Source: Psychrobacter sp. 4Bb | GTDB taxonomy: Bacteria; Pseudomonadota; Gammaproteobacteria; Pseudomonadales; Moraxellaceae | DNA: 64,000 nucleotides | Assembly (NCBI RefSeq): GCF_002836735.1 | Contig: NZ_PJAS01000060.1 | Location: forward strand, 1 to 64,000 | Reading direction: 5' to 3' | The notes under the pieces: generated by a model | Databases searched by the model: none | What the model saw: only the letters and a program-made list of their open reading frames with translations | Told to the model about the DNA's origin: nothing | Translations under genes and position numbers: made by a program | Part shown: positions 8,687 through 17,489 of the stretch, piece by piece | Layout: each line of letters opens with the position of its first letter | How positions within the stretch are numbered: position 1 is the stretch's first letter

Positions 8687-9730
8687 CTATAACGCTTTTA
8701 CCAGTCGCTCAAGCAGTTCAAACGTGCTCTCTTGTTTGACTAAAGTTACCCCTTGTCCTGCCCATAAAGATTGATGTTCTGCATCCATATTTTTAGAGGC
8801 ATGAGCTCGCATAGATTTGGACATGGCATTTAATTGTGGGTAGGGCGGTAGCTCATCAGCGCTTTCAAATTGAGCAAAATCACGCAGATAATCGTTTAAT
8901 AAACCACGAGCGAGCTTACCTGAAAACAATCGAGTTAAGCGCGTTTCTGAGCTGCGCCTGCTGTGACTGGCATCGAGTAAGGCTTGTTTATAAGTATCAT
9001 TGATACCGCATTGGTCAGTGGTCAAAAACGCCGTCCCCATTTGTGCAAGCTCAGCACCTGCCGCTTGTACTGCCTTGATATCCTGTCCCGTCATAATGCC
9101 GCCTGCTGCAATCAAAGGAATATCAGTACAGGCGCGGGTCTGGCCAATCAAAGTCAATAATCCCAATGGATCGCTTTCACTTTGTGGTAACCAACCACCG
9201 CGATGTCCACCCGCTTCGACCCCTTGTACACATACCGCATCTGCGCCAATATCTGCCCATGCTTTCGCTTCTAGTGGATGATTGGCGGTACCGATGACGC
9301 GCGTGCCGAGACTTTGCAGACGCTGAACTTGCTCAGCACTGATAATGCCAAAGGTAAAACTGGCAACAGGAACGGGATTGTCATAGAGCACTTTTAGCTG
9401 CTCTGCGAAGCTCTGCGCTGGGCGTTGAGGTAGTGTAAATTCGATATTATTGTCTTGGTAGTACTCACTCAGCCAAATGGGGATGTCGGTATCAAAGGTC
9501 GTAGATTCTTGCTCAGACAATACCATGAGATTGATCATAAACGGTCGGTTGGTGAGCGATTTAATGGTATCAATTTGGCTGGTCAAAACATTTGGCGCAG
9601 TCATGCCAGATCCTAATGAGCCCAGTCCACCAAAGTTACTGACCATCGCTGCCAGTTCAGGTGTGGTTGCTCCTGCCATTGGTGCTTGGATGATCGGGTA
9701 GGTGATATTAAGCATATCAAGTAAGGTCAT
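8687..9730 (-). CDS. Nitronate monooxygenase (2-nitropropane dioxygenase family)
   Basis: A 347-residue FMN-binding TIM-barrel enzyme that oxidises alkyl nitronates such as propionate-3-nitronate, a toxic respiratory inhibitor. Motifs: YPIIQAPMAGATTPELAAMVSNFGGLGSLG at the N-terminus, CVQGVEAGGHRGG (active-site His and flavin-contact region) near 170, and AAGGIMTG, the phosphate-binding strand, near 210. The length fits class I NMOs. GGAACC lies ahead of the ATG. The operon is apparently monocistronic. Enoyl-ACP reductase FabK is related but has a different sequence around the His motif. Confidence 0.85.
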   Translation of the reverse strand: MTLLDMLNITYPIIQAPMAGATTPELAAMVSNFGGLGSLGSGMTAPNVLTSQIDTIKSLTNRPFMINLMVLSEQESTTFDTDIPIWLSEYYQDNNIEFTLPQRPAQSFAEQLKVLYDNPVPVASFTFGIISAEQVQRLQSLGTRVIGTANHPLEAKAWADIGADAVCVQGVEAGGHRGGWLPQSESDPLGLLTLIGQTRACTDIPLIAAGGIMTGQDIKAVQAAGAELAQMGTAFLTTDQCGINDTYKQALLDASHSRRSSETRLTRLFSGKLARGLLNDYLRDFAQFESADELPPYPQLNAMSKSMRAHASKNMDAEHQSLWAGQGVTLVKQESTFELLERLVKAL

Positions 9731-9938
9731 GAATGGTTCCTTTTTATTAGGATATTTGCATGGCTTACTGTAGCAGAGGAAGGCAGTGCGCGTGTTAGAT
9801 AGTGTTTATTTAGTTGCTGAATAGGGTTGTGGGTTTTGGCTACGAAAATTTAGTTGACTGCGAATTTGTAATTAAAAAATATTTTACTGTGCTATTGGAA
9901 CTGGTAAAGTGTTTGCATATAAGGTTTAGGGGTTGAAA

Positions 9939-11831
9939 ATGTCTGATGATAATGCGCTAACCAAAGTATTCAATGTTTCTTACTCGAAATTCTTAAAATA
10001 TAAAGAATTAGCTTTATATTGTGGTGTAGAGTCTCCGCTATTTGAACAGACAGAACAGTATTTTGGAAAGCTAAACAGTCTGACAGCTGAAATTTTTTCG
10101 TTGAAAATAAATTATAGAAATCAAGTTGTCGATGATTGCATCGGGGTTATAGATGCTTTTAAATCAGAGCTCGGCATAGATGTAAAGAATATTGAAGCAG
10201 AACAAAAGCCTTTTATTAAAGATTATTATTTTGATGTACTGAATAAACTTAATAATGCTTTAAAAATAGCGAGTTTTAACCTAGAGCTATTTAGCAAGTT
10301 CAATTTTTTCCATAATAATATTGTAGCAATAGGGGCAAATGGTAGTGGTAAATCTACTTTGTCAGCAAAATTAAAAGAGTATTTACCAAAGTCAGCAATG
10401 ACAATTTCGGCACAAAAATTGCTAATCATTCCTGTTTTTAAGAATGTTACCAATCCGATTGACACTACAAAAGATTTACAAGAGTTACAGTCTCATGAAA
10501 AATCTACTAGATTCAAGTCAGTTTCAGATTCTAACTATTCTCCAGAAACTGATGTAATCAAAAACGAGTTTAAAGTTCTGTTGAATAACTTGTTATCAGA
10601 AAATAATACGTTAAATAACGAATATGTCCAGTCTGTGAGAAACGGAGAGAATTGTAGTGTGCCAGAATCTAAGCTAATTAAAGCTATAGAAATTTGGAAT
10701 TCACTTATTGATCATAGAGTTTTAGAATGCTCTGATGGGATTAATATCAATCTCAAAACTAAAGGTTCTGAAGATAGCTATCCTGCGTACCAAATGAGTG
10801 ACGGTGAAAAAGTTGTTTTATACTATATCGCTCATGTATTACAAGCGCCTCAAGATGGCTTTATTATTGTTGATGAACCAGAAATGTATCTTCATAAAAC
10901 ACTTCTAAGTAAGTTATGGGATATCTTAGAATCAGAGCGAGAGGATTGTATATTTGTCTATCTTACTCACGATTTAGAGTTTGCTACCAGCCGAAACACG
11001 GCTAAAAAAGTATGGATAAAATCTTTCAATCATCCTAATAAGTGGGAGATAGAAAATATACCAAGTAATGAACTTCCTGAAGCCTTACTTTTAAAGCTTT
11101 TAGGCAGTCGTAAGCGTATCTTATTCTGTGAAAGCGAAAGTGGTAAAATTGATGAGAAAATTTATAATCTTTTATTGCCGAAATTTACTATCACACCAGT
11201 TAAAACATGCTTTGATGTTATCAATTATACGAAAGCTTTTAATGAGCTACCTAACAAGACAGCAGAAGCATTCGGCTTAATTGATTCAGATCATCATGAT
11301 TCTGATAGGTTATCTAGCCTACAAGCTCAAAACGTATTTTCATTGAACGTCTCGGAAGTTGAAAATTTACTATTTGACGAAGGTTTTCTAAGAAATTTTA
11401 GCAGGCGGATGATGTGTGATGATGATGTGGTTTCTACTATAAAAAGCGAGGTAATAGAGAAGCTATCTAATACTAAAGAGCTACAGGTCGCAAACTATAT
11501 ATCTGCCAAGATAAATTACTATTTTAAAAGTTCTCACGTTTCTAAGGGGAATACACGAGAAGATGTCAAAACCCATTATTCTCGTTTTACTGATAATATT
11601 AGTATAGATGAGTGGCATGATGCTCGCGAAACTGAACTACAAAATATTATAGATAGTAAGGATTATGATAAAGCATTATGTGTTATCAATGATAAAGGCC
11701 TAAAAACTATAGCTAATAGGAACTTCAATATAGGCAACTTTCAAGAAAAAGCTCTTAATTACCTACAGTTCAATCATGATAGCCATCAGCATTTACTAAA
11801 ACATTTGCCTAGTGAGTTAACAGCAGGGTAA
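9939..11831 (+). CDS. AAA ATPase with C-terminal DUF4435 (TOPRIM-like) domain; putative defence gene
   Basis: About 630 residues from the ATG at 9939, preceded by AGGTTTAGGGG. The N-terminal 120 residues are helical and unrecognised. Walker A GANGSGKST is at 132-140, ABC-type signature MSDGEK at 286-291, Walker B FIIVDEPEMYLH at 308-319 and H-loop YLTHD at 341-345. After about 390 comes a DUF4435-like block: CESESGKIDEKIY, GLIDSDHHDSD and EVENLL supply the acidic metal-binding pattern of TOPRIM-like nucleases. The architecture resembles OLD-family and related anti-phage ATPase-nucleases. The gene is strongly AT-rich, stands alone and ends at a strong terminator. Function in phage defence is inferred. 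Confidence 0.78.
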   Translation: MSDDNALTKVFNVSYSKFLKYKELALYCGVESPLFEQTEQYFGKLNSLTAEIFSLKINYRNQVVDDCIGVIDAFKSELGIDVKNIEAEQKPFIKDYYFDVLNKLNNALKIASFNLELFSKFNFFHNNIVAIGANGSGKSTLSAKLKEYLPKSAMTISAQKLLIIPVFKNVTNPIDTTKDLQELQSHEKSTRFKSVSDSNYSPETDVIKNEFKVLLNNLLSENNTLNNEYVQSVRNGENCSVPESKLIKAIEIWNSLIDHRVLECSDGININLKTKGSEDSYPAYQMSDGEKVVLYYIAHVLQAPQDGFIIVDEPEMYLHKTLLSKLWDILESEREDCIFVYLTHDLEFATSRNTAKKVWIKSFNHPNKWEIENIPSNELPEALLLKLLGSRKRILFCESESGKIDEKIYNLLLPKFTITPVKTCFDVINYTKAFNELPNKTAEAFGLIDSDHHDSDRLSSLQAQNVFSLNVSEVENLLFDEGFLRNFSRRMMCDDDVVSTIKSEVIEKLSNTKELQVANYISAKINYYFKSSHVSKGNTREDVKTHYSRFTDNISIDEWHDARETELQNIIDSKDYDKALCVINDKGLKTIANRNFNIGNFQEKALNYLQFNHDSHQHLLKHLPSELTAG

Positions 11832-11834
11832 ATC

Positions 11835-11870
11835 AAAAAGGGTTACCAGTTCAAACTGATAACCCTTTTT
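11835..11870. terminator. Bidirectional terminator between the AAA gene and dsrE-like gene
   Basis: AAAAAGGGTTACCAGTT pairs with AACTGATAACCCTTTTT. A and T tracts flank the stem symmetrically, so it can terminate both convergent genes. Confidence 0.88.
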
Positions 11871-11918
11871 AAGGTATTTAAGAAAATTGACCCATTCTTA
11901 TAATTCTACTTTTTACTA

Positions 11919-12296
11919 TTAATTCAGCTGCAACGACCCTTTCGCATTCATCAGTAGCTCAACCACATCATCACCACTAATCACTTCAAAGCGCTTGTCG
12001 ATATCTGACTCTTCTACACCGTTGTGTTTCATGCAAGCGCCGCAGACCAACACTTGACCACCTTTTTCAATAAAGGCCTCTAGTAACTCACCAGCTGGCT
12101 CAAACGGATCGCCGATATCTACATTGTCTAGCGCGTTTGGTTTTGCCAGATGTACGGCATCCACCATTAATATCACAGTAGCAGAATGGCCTTTCTTCAA
12201 TGCCACGCCTGCCATGGTAAACGCTAAGGTAATTTTGCTTGGGTTTGATTCGCTATTATCAAATAACGTACCGACATAATCTGTTGTATTAGCCAT
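11919..12296 (-). CDS. DsrE/DsrF-family protein
   Basis: A 125-residue cytoplasmic protein with the DsrE-like alpha/beta fold: FTMAGVALKKGHSATVILMVDAVHLA near 27-52 and LVCGACMKHNGV near 83-94, the latter placing two cysteines where the family carries its redox-active or sulfur-relay cysteine. The family includes TusD and YchN, but this single subunit is not part of a tusBCD cluster; tusA is 36 kb away. AAGGAG gives a strong ribosome site. Its partner and exact function are unknown. Confidence 0.75.
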   Translation of the reverse strand: MANTTDYVGTLFDNSESNPSKITLAFTMAGVALKKGHSATVILMVDAVHLAKPNALDNVDIGDPFEPAGELLEAFIEKGGQVLVCGACMKHNGVEESDIDKRFEVISGDDVVELLMNAKGSLQLN

Positions 12297-12473
12297 ATTA
12301 TTCTCCTTATAAGACTATATTTGTTTTGTCTGAGTATGTACTCACTACTATCCTAACATTTATTATATGTATTTATATAATGAGTTGTTATGGAATAGTA
12401 GCTATAAGGTTGCTTGCTTATACCATCTGTTAAATAAGCTAAAAGTAATGGGTTTCTAGCTTATAAAATTAAG

Positions 12474-13025
12474 TTAGTCAGCTGTATCAACAGGCGGCCA
12501 CGGACGATCAGCATCACTTTTGATCCACTCAGCCACGTAACCTGTTGGCGGTAGATCCCAGTTAGATTGGTCAAGTGCAGCTAGTACTTGTGCCGTGTCG
12601 ATCACTCTGCCACCCTTTGTCACACCAGTACGCAGTAGTCCAGATGAGCAGGGCTGGCCCTTGACCCACATTGATTGCTCTATATACAACCAGCGCGCAT
12701 CGATACCGACGATTTTGGTCTTGAGCGTGACTTTTTGAAAGGCGCGAATACGCTTACGGTATTGAATAGTACTGCCAGCGATGACCAAACCCCAGCGTTG
12801 TTTTAACAACTGCTTGCCAAGCCCAGTCCGTACTGCAAAGTCCATACGACCCAAATCATAAAGCGTAAATACGCGGCCGTTATTCATCTCCAAAAAATTA
12901 TCTATATCGGATAAGCGGCAGCGAAACTGAATCTCACTGGTGTCCTTAAACGTCAGTGTATCGCCTTTTTTTGCTTTTAAGGCAGCATGAGCAATGGTGC
13001 TAGCATAACGGATAAATGGGTACAT
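12474..13025 (-). CDS. Acyl-CoA thioesterase-like (hotdog fold) protein
   Basis: A 183-residue protein with the hotdog-fold pattern of the THEM6/4HBT_2 thioesterase group: RCRLSDIDNFLEMNNGRVFTLYDLGR, where the D-x-N-xH/N-x-N-N-G element supplies the active site, then IQYRKRIRAFQKVTLKTKIVGIDARWLYIEQSMW. It likely hydrolyses acyl-CoA or another thioester in the cytosol; the substrate is unknown. It follows the YheT-like hydrolase in the opposite order on the same strand, with a 59-base gap, so the two may be cotranscribed (YheT upstream). Confidence 0.65.
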   Translation of the reverse strand: MYPFIRYASTIAHAALKAKKGDTLTFKDTSEIQFRCRLSDIDNFLEMNNGRVFTLYDLGRMDFAVRTGLGKQLLKQRWGLVIAGSTIQYRKRIRAFQKVTLKTKIVGIDARWLYIEQSMWVKGQPCSSGLLRTGVTKGGRVIDTAQVLAALDQSNWDLPPTGYVAEWIKSDADRPWPPVDTAD

Positions 13026-13084
13026 AAAACACTCTCAAAAGGTTATAAACGTTGGCGTTATTATTTTGTCATTGATGACAGTGA

Positions 13085-14182
13085 TTATTTATTGTCAGAG
13101 ATTAGATCCTGAGAAGGTTCGCTAATAGAAGCCACACCAATCCAATTAAAATAAGCGCTGACCGTTTCAGGTATCCAGTTAATATCGAATTTTGAAGTCT
13201 TGGACTCTTTATCATTGGTGACAGACGATTTGCTTTTGGACTGCCCATTGTCTGAGCGATAACGTAGATAACCGATGTGCCCACCGTGCTCAGTATCTAA
13301 GATAGTGACACTCTCAGAGACATCATTTGGGGTAGCGGTAAAGCCGATAAAAGGGTCGTCCTTTGCACTGATTAATAGCAGAGGGTGAGTGACGTTGCGC
13401 AAATACGGCATGGCGGATGCGGTATGATAATAGTCGTTTTTGGAGCGATATCCGTGACGCGGCGCGGTAAAGATATCATCGAAATCACTGATACGATTGG
13501 CAGCTTTGATAGAGTTGATTTCATCCTGCGTGAGATCGTTTGCCAATGCTTTTTTGATAATTGGGTTAAGCAGATAAGGCGTATAGATACGATGACTCAA
13601 GAAGCTGTGCATAGTAATGGCAGCTGAAGACATATCGACTGGCGCGGAGATAACAACGGCACCTTTACATAGGACTTTGTCCTCATATTCGCCCATGTAT
13701 TTGGCCAGTGCATTACCACCTAGTGAGACACCAACTGCGTAGATATTGGCATACTGCTCACGCAAATTCTGTAGCGCATGATGCACCTCATCAGTGTCGC
13801 CTGCATTGTAAAATACCGTACCACTAGCAGGAATACCACCGCAACTACGGAAATGTGCCACCACAAAATGCCAGCCTTGCGCGTGCATTTGGTACGCTAG
13901 TGCGCGTGCGTAATGACTGTCACTACTGCCTTCCATGCCGTGGAATAAGACAATCAACGGAGTTTGCTCAAGTTCGCCATCTTTTGATACTTCTACAGGG
14001 TGCGCATCATAAAAATCATAAGCAATATCGCTCTCGTCCAATGAGTCTTTTTCGACCACGCGGCGGTAGGTCGGTGCCTTTGGCGCAAAAAACTTGGGCA
14101 AGATGCTTTGTAGATGTGGATTGGTCAGCCAAAATGGTGGCTTAAAAGGAGCTGGAGAAAAAGGTTTGGTTGAAGTTGACAT
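13085..14182 (-). CDS. yheT: YheT-family alpha/beta hydrolase
   Basis: A 365-residue alpha/beta hydrolase of the YheT/ABHD1-3 group. NPHLQSILP at 21-29 is the family hallmark, HGMEGSS at 81-87 forms the oxyanion region, GVSLGGN at 151-157 carries nucleophile S153, KDDP near 275 the acid, and HGGHIGY near 300 the catalytic His. It presumably hydrolyses a lipid or ester; the physiological substrate is unknown. Residues about 312-345 form a Ser/Lys-rich insertion not expected in the family. Upstream of the thioesterase-like gene and probably cotranscribed with it. Confidence 0.82.
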   Translation of the reverse strand: MSTSTKPFSPAPFKPPFWLTNPHLQSILPKFFAPKAPTYRRVVEKDSLDESDIAYDFYDAHPVEVSKDGELEQTPLIVLFHGMEGSSDSHYARALAYQMHAQGWHFVVAHFRSCGGIPASGTVFYNAGDTDEVHHALQNLREQYANIYAVGVSLGGNALAKYMGEYEDKVLCKGAVVISAPVDMSSAAITMHSFLSHRIYTPYLLNPIIKKALANDLTQDEINSIKAANRISDFDDIFTAPRHGYRSKNDYYHTASAMPYLRNVTHPLLLISAKDDPFIGFTATPNDVSESVTILDTEHGGHIGYLRYRSDNGQSKSKSSVTNDKESKTSKFDINWIPETVSAYFNWIGVASISEPSQDLISDNK

Positions 14183-14386
14183 ATATTGGTCTTATTTAAT
14201 GATCGTGGAAAAACAAATAGAGTAGTGTGATAAAGGTTTTTTTATCATAACGCCAGTACCTGTGAAAACCAATAATTTTCAGTGAACGCATGATTACTGA
14301 AAACAGCTACTGAAAAAATCTAACAAATAAATATATTGAAAAGAGAACTATTTAAAACGGTCGACGAAAATAGTTAGGCCGCATCT

Positions 14387-14989
14387 TTAACCTTCTGAAT
14401 TGTTCAATACTCGACCATCCATTGCTAAGCGGGCTTTTAGACTTTCGACATCTGCTTCAGCAAGTGTGGCGGTTAAGGTCACTTGCTTACTATAGGCGAC
14501 ATCGTCGATATGACCGCCAAGGCTCTCTATCATATAGCGGCATTGCGCTTCAGTCGCAAACTCTGCCAGTATTTGAATCTGGGTCATCGGTACATAAGGG
14601 TTTAATATCATTTCATCGACGGCCGCTTGAGCAGAGCCGGCATAAGCACGGGTAAGACCGCCAGCACCCAATTTGATACCACCGAAATAACGCACCACGA
14701 TGATAATTACGTTGCCGATTGACTTATGCTGCAGTACATTCAGTATCGGTCGACCCGCCGTACCGCTAGGCTCGCCATCATCATCAAACCCTGCACTAGT
14801 GGTATTATCTGGATCACCAATGATGTATGCCCAGCAGAAATGCCGTGCATCGGGATATCGCTCGCGTAGTTGTTCCACGTGAAACATTGCTTGCTCGCGA
14901 GAGGTCACCGGGTAGGCGTAGGCGATAAACTCAGATTTTTTAATTTCGAGTCGCGTGGTAACGGCACGTTTTAGCGTTTGATAGCTCAT
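14387..14989 (-). CDS. yigZ: YigZ/IMPACT-family protein
   Basis: A 200-residue protein of the UPF0029/IMPACT family. ARHFCWAYI near 47-55, DDDGEPSGTAGRPIL near 68-82 and VRYFGGIKLGAGGLTRAY near 98-115 are diagnostic; the C-terminal part is a ferredoxin-like domain. E. coli YigZ binds nucleic acids and the family is linked to translation control, but its precise role is not settled. The coding sequence carries a full parS consensus match at 14871-14886. The 204 bases to the next gene (14183-14386) show no structure I can name. Confidence 0.88.
   Translation of the reverse strand: MSYQTLKRAVTTRLEIKKSEFIAYAYPVTSREQAMFHVEQLRERYPDARHFCWAYIIGDPDNTTSAGFDDDGEPSGTAGRPILNVLQHKSIGNVIIIVVRYFGGIKLGAGGLTRAYAGSAQAAVDEMILNPYVPMTQIQILAEFATEAQCRYMIESLGGHIDDVAYSKQVTLTATLAEADVESLKARLAMDGRVLNNSEG
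14871..14886. promoter_or_regulatory. parS centromere site (ParB/Spo0J binding), inside yigZ
   Basis: TGTTCCACGTGAAACA matches the bacterial parS consensus TGTTNCACGTGAAACA at every defined position. It overlaps codons of YigZ, which is common for parS sites. parS sites normally cluster around the chromosome origin and nucleate ParB spreading for chromosome segregation. Confidence 0.85.
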
Positions 14990-15158
14990 ATTTCATCAGG
15001 CTTAGGTTGGATATGTTAAACTGGTCTGACTTTCACTGGCTATTGTATTGAGCACAGTGTTCATTTAATTTTTCATTATAGTACCATTTCTAACCATCGA
15101 AGATAACGAGCTGCTCACGGCTGAGTGCTGGCGTCGTTAGTTTCTGATTTAGGGCTGG

Positions 15159-15164
15159 TATAAT
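15159..15164 (+). promoter_or_regulatory. Candidate -10 box of rsuA
   Basis: TATAAT is a perfect -10 hexamer; the -35 region is poor (TTAGTT-like at about 15137). Transcription would begin near 15171, leaving a leader of only some 15 bases before the rsuA ATG at 15187. Confidence 0.4.
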
Positions 15165-15186
15165 AAAACCGATGGTAGTAAATAGT

Positions 15187-15891
15187 ATGCGTTTAGATAA
15201 ATTCATTAGTAAAGCCACCGAACTGTCGCGTAAAGAGTCAAAAAAGATCATGCACGCCGGCGAAATCACTGTAAACGATCAAGTGGTTAAAGATCCTGGC
15301 CTACATGTCGATGTCGTCAATGATGATGTGATGTGGGCGGGCGAGCCATTGTCGGTCGCTGCGGGCAATCGCTATATCTTGTTATATAAGCCTGAAGGTT
15401 TTGAGTGCACGCTAAAAGTTAAAGAGTATCCAATCGTCACTGAACTGATTGCTGTACCAGAATTGGGTAGCCTGCGTATCGCTGGACGTCTCGATGTCGA
15501 TACTACTGGCGCATTGCTCATGAGTGATGATGGCGGCTGGCTACATCGTGTCACCAGTCCTAAGCACGAGCATGCAAAGGTGTACGAGCTGACTTTGGCA
15601 GATGCGATGGATAGTGATGCACAAGAAAAAGCCGTGAAGAAAGTGGCTGAAGGCATCTTGCTTGAAGGTGATTATGAGCCGACCAAGCCTGCTATTCTTG
15701 AGTTCATTGATGAAAAACATGCACGCCTAACATTAGAGCAGGGCAAATACCATCAGGTCAAACGTATGATGGGCTACTTTGGTAATCGAGTCACCGAGCT
15801 GCACCGCGCCAGTATCGGTCACATCAATCTAGAAGGCCTAGAAAAGGGCGATAGCCGTTTCTTAACGCCAGAAGAAGTTGCCAAGTTTTAA
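15187..15891 (+). CDS. rsuA: 16S rRNA pseudouridine(516) synthase RsuA
   Basis: 234 residues that convert U516 of 16S rRNA to pseudouridine during 30S assembly. MRLDKFISKATELSRKESKK opens an S4 RNA-binding domain (about 1-60); the catalytic block GRLDVDTTGALLMSDDG holds D103, and GKYHQVKRMMGYFGNRVTELHR is the C-terminal signature. I chose the ATG at 15187 because family members start MRLDKF and because the -10 box at 15159-15164 would put transcription start at about the ATG at 15172, five codons upstream. No clear Shine-Dalgarno is present. RluE/RluF are alternatives, but the S4 domain and sequence favour RsuA. Confidence 0.9.
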   Translation: MRLDKFISKATELSRKESKKIMHAGEITVNDQVVKDPGLHVDVVNDDVMWAGEPLSVAAGNRYILLYKPEGFECTLKVKEYPIVTELIAVPELGSLRIAGRLDVDTTGALLMSDDGGWLHRVTSPKHEHAKVYELTLADAMDSDAQEKAVKKVAEGILLEGDYEPTKPAILEFIDEKHARLTLEQGKYHQVKRMMGYFGNRVTELHRASIGHINLEGLEKGDSRFLTPEEVAKF

Positions 15892-16268
15892 GAAATAAGC
15901 GCTGAAACTATTAAGCTTTGGCAATAATACTCATCTTAAAACTATCGTTTTGAACCCATTAGCAGCCGCTACCCAGTGTGCTGCTTTTTACGGTCTGCTA
16001 TATAGTATTTATGTCTATTATCTAGCTGTGTTGCCTATCTCTTAAAGCTAAGTAGCAGTTTTGCGATTGTAGCCATTTTGTGCTTTGCAAAACTATCCCA
16101 TATGCTACAGTCTTTTTTATCTATATTTTTATGATAGACAATGTTTAAACCAATTCTAAAAATCTGACTAATCAGAAAATGTAGTGCTACCTTTCAGTTA
16201 GTAATAGCTTTGGAATTGGTCTTAATATCGAAAACCGTCATTATTAAAAATCAGATAGGAATCTCTCT
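15892..16268. other. Intergenic region with no recognisable feature
   Basis: 377 bases between rsuA and the DsbC-like gene. It is AT-rich, with stops in all frames, and I see no hairpin with a T-tract and no RNA gene. The last 30 bases carry the AGGA ribosome site of the next gene. Confidence 0.5.
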
Positions 16269-17333
16269 GTGACATTACCTGTATTAAAGTCCACTAGTCT
16301 AATCAGCATTATATTATTAGCAACCACTGCTTGCGCTCAGCCAAGTTCAGCGGATGCTAAGAGCAATAAGGTAACGCAAAGCACTACAAGTTCACAAGCA
16401 ACTCAGACAGTGAGTGCAGCTGTCGATAAGCGATTGCGTCAAATATTGACCCAAGCAGGCATCAAAACACAGATTACTTCTATTGTGCCGTCCAAACTAC
16501 CCAATATGTATAAAGTGAATTTGGCCGGCCAGTTGCCGCTGCACATCACCGAAGATGGTCGCTACGTCATTCAGGGTGAGCTACAGAAAAATCCAAGTAA
16601 GCAAGTTGTCACTAAAACACCATTACGTAGCACGAGTGCGCAGGTAGGCGAACCTGTCAGTACGAGTGTCAAGTCTGACATGCTAGCAAATATGGCTGCG
16701 CTTAAGAACATGAGTGCTAAAACACCATTCTTTTATACCGCAGTACCGGGTATCATCTGGGGAGCAATGCTAGAAGGGGTGCCGTTTTTACTATCGGACG
16801 ATGCGCAGTATATTACCGATGGTGAAATATCAGTCATCGAAAATGGTCAGTTTATTGGCCTCGATGAGAACTTTGAAAAACGCAAAAACCAGTCTGTGTT
16901 TGCGTCATTGGACAAAAGCCAGCTGATTACTTATCCAGCAACCACTACTGAGAGAGCTGTTATCTATGTGGCTGATGATGTGAACTGCCCTTATTGCCGC
17001 CGATTACATCAGCAAGTCCCCTCGCTCAATGCAAAAGGTGTGACGGTCAATGTCATCGGCTATCCGATATATGAGGCGTCACCGAAGCAGATGCGCGGTA
17101 TCTGGTGCCAAGCGGATGAAGACAGTCGTCGTCAGGCATTTGACAAGGCGATGCTACAGGGTGAAATGACGCCTGCATCAGCAAGTTGTACAGTTGACCA
17201 TGTAACACCCAATCGTGAAAAAGCAGCTGGACTCGCGGTAATGGCGACGCCTGCAATATATCGTGAAGATGGCGTGCTATATCAGGCGAGTTTTGAGAGT
17301 CCAGAATTTTTAGAATTCTTAGGTGTTGAGTAA
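16269..17333 (+). CDS. DsbC/DsbG-like periplasmic disulfide isomerase with duplicated N-terminal module
   Basis: 354 residues from a GTG preceded by AGGA. The N-terminus is a secretion signal ending LATTACAQ, possibly a poor lipobox with C22. The C-terminal thioredoxin fold has VADDVNCPYCRRLH (CPYC at 240-243) and the cis-Pro region VMATPAIY, so it should act on disulfides in the periplasm with DsbB-linked chemistry elsewhere in the window. Upstream of it are two DsbC dimerisation-like repeats: residues about 68-105 (ITSIVPS...GRYVIQGEL) and 150-193 (AVPGIIWGA...YITDGEI). Ordinary DsbC has one and is about 235 residues. Low-complexity Ser/Thr/Gln linkers join the parts. Function as isomerase is by family; the extra module is unexplained. 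Confidence 0.75.
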   Translation: MTLPVLKSTSLISIILLATTACAQPSSADAKSNKVTQSTTSSQATQTVSAAVDKRLRQILTQAGIKTQITSIVPSKLPNMYKVNLAGQLPLHITEDGRYVIQGELQKNPSKQVVTKTPLRSTSAQVGEPVSTSVKSDMLANMAALKNMSAKTPFFYTAVPGIIWGAMLEGVPFLLSDDAQYITDGEISVIENGQFIGLDENFEKRKNQSVFASLDKSQLITYPATTTERAVIYVADDVNCPYCRRLHQQVPSLNAKGVTVNVIGYPIYEASPKQMRGIWCQADEDSRRQAFDKAMLQGEMTPASASCTVDHVTPNREKAAGLAVMATPAIYREDGVLYQASFESPEFLEFLGVE

Positions 17334-17401
17334 TCGACTGGTATGGTTAAGTGTTTCAACAGTTCAAAAACTTAAAATATTAGACGGTTAAGTACAGTAA
17401 T

Positions 17402-17442
17402 AAAAAACCGCCTTATGAATCAGTTCATAAGGCGGTTTTTTT
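17402..17442. terminator. Bidirectional terminator after the DsbC-like gene
   Basis: CCGCCTTATGAA (17408-17419) pairs perfectly with TTCATAAGGCGG (17424-17435), flanked by AAAAAA and TTTTTTT. It serves the convergent DsbC-like and DUF2939 genes. Confidence 0.92.
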
Positions 17443-17489
17443 GAGTTCTATTCAGACATTTTTGTATCTCAAAAGCTGTCTTAAATAAT

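Noticed and set aside
13102..13284. Small minus-strand frame within the YheT-like gene
   Set aside because: An alternative frame of a well-supported gene; no independent evidence.
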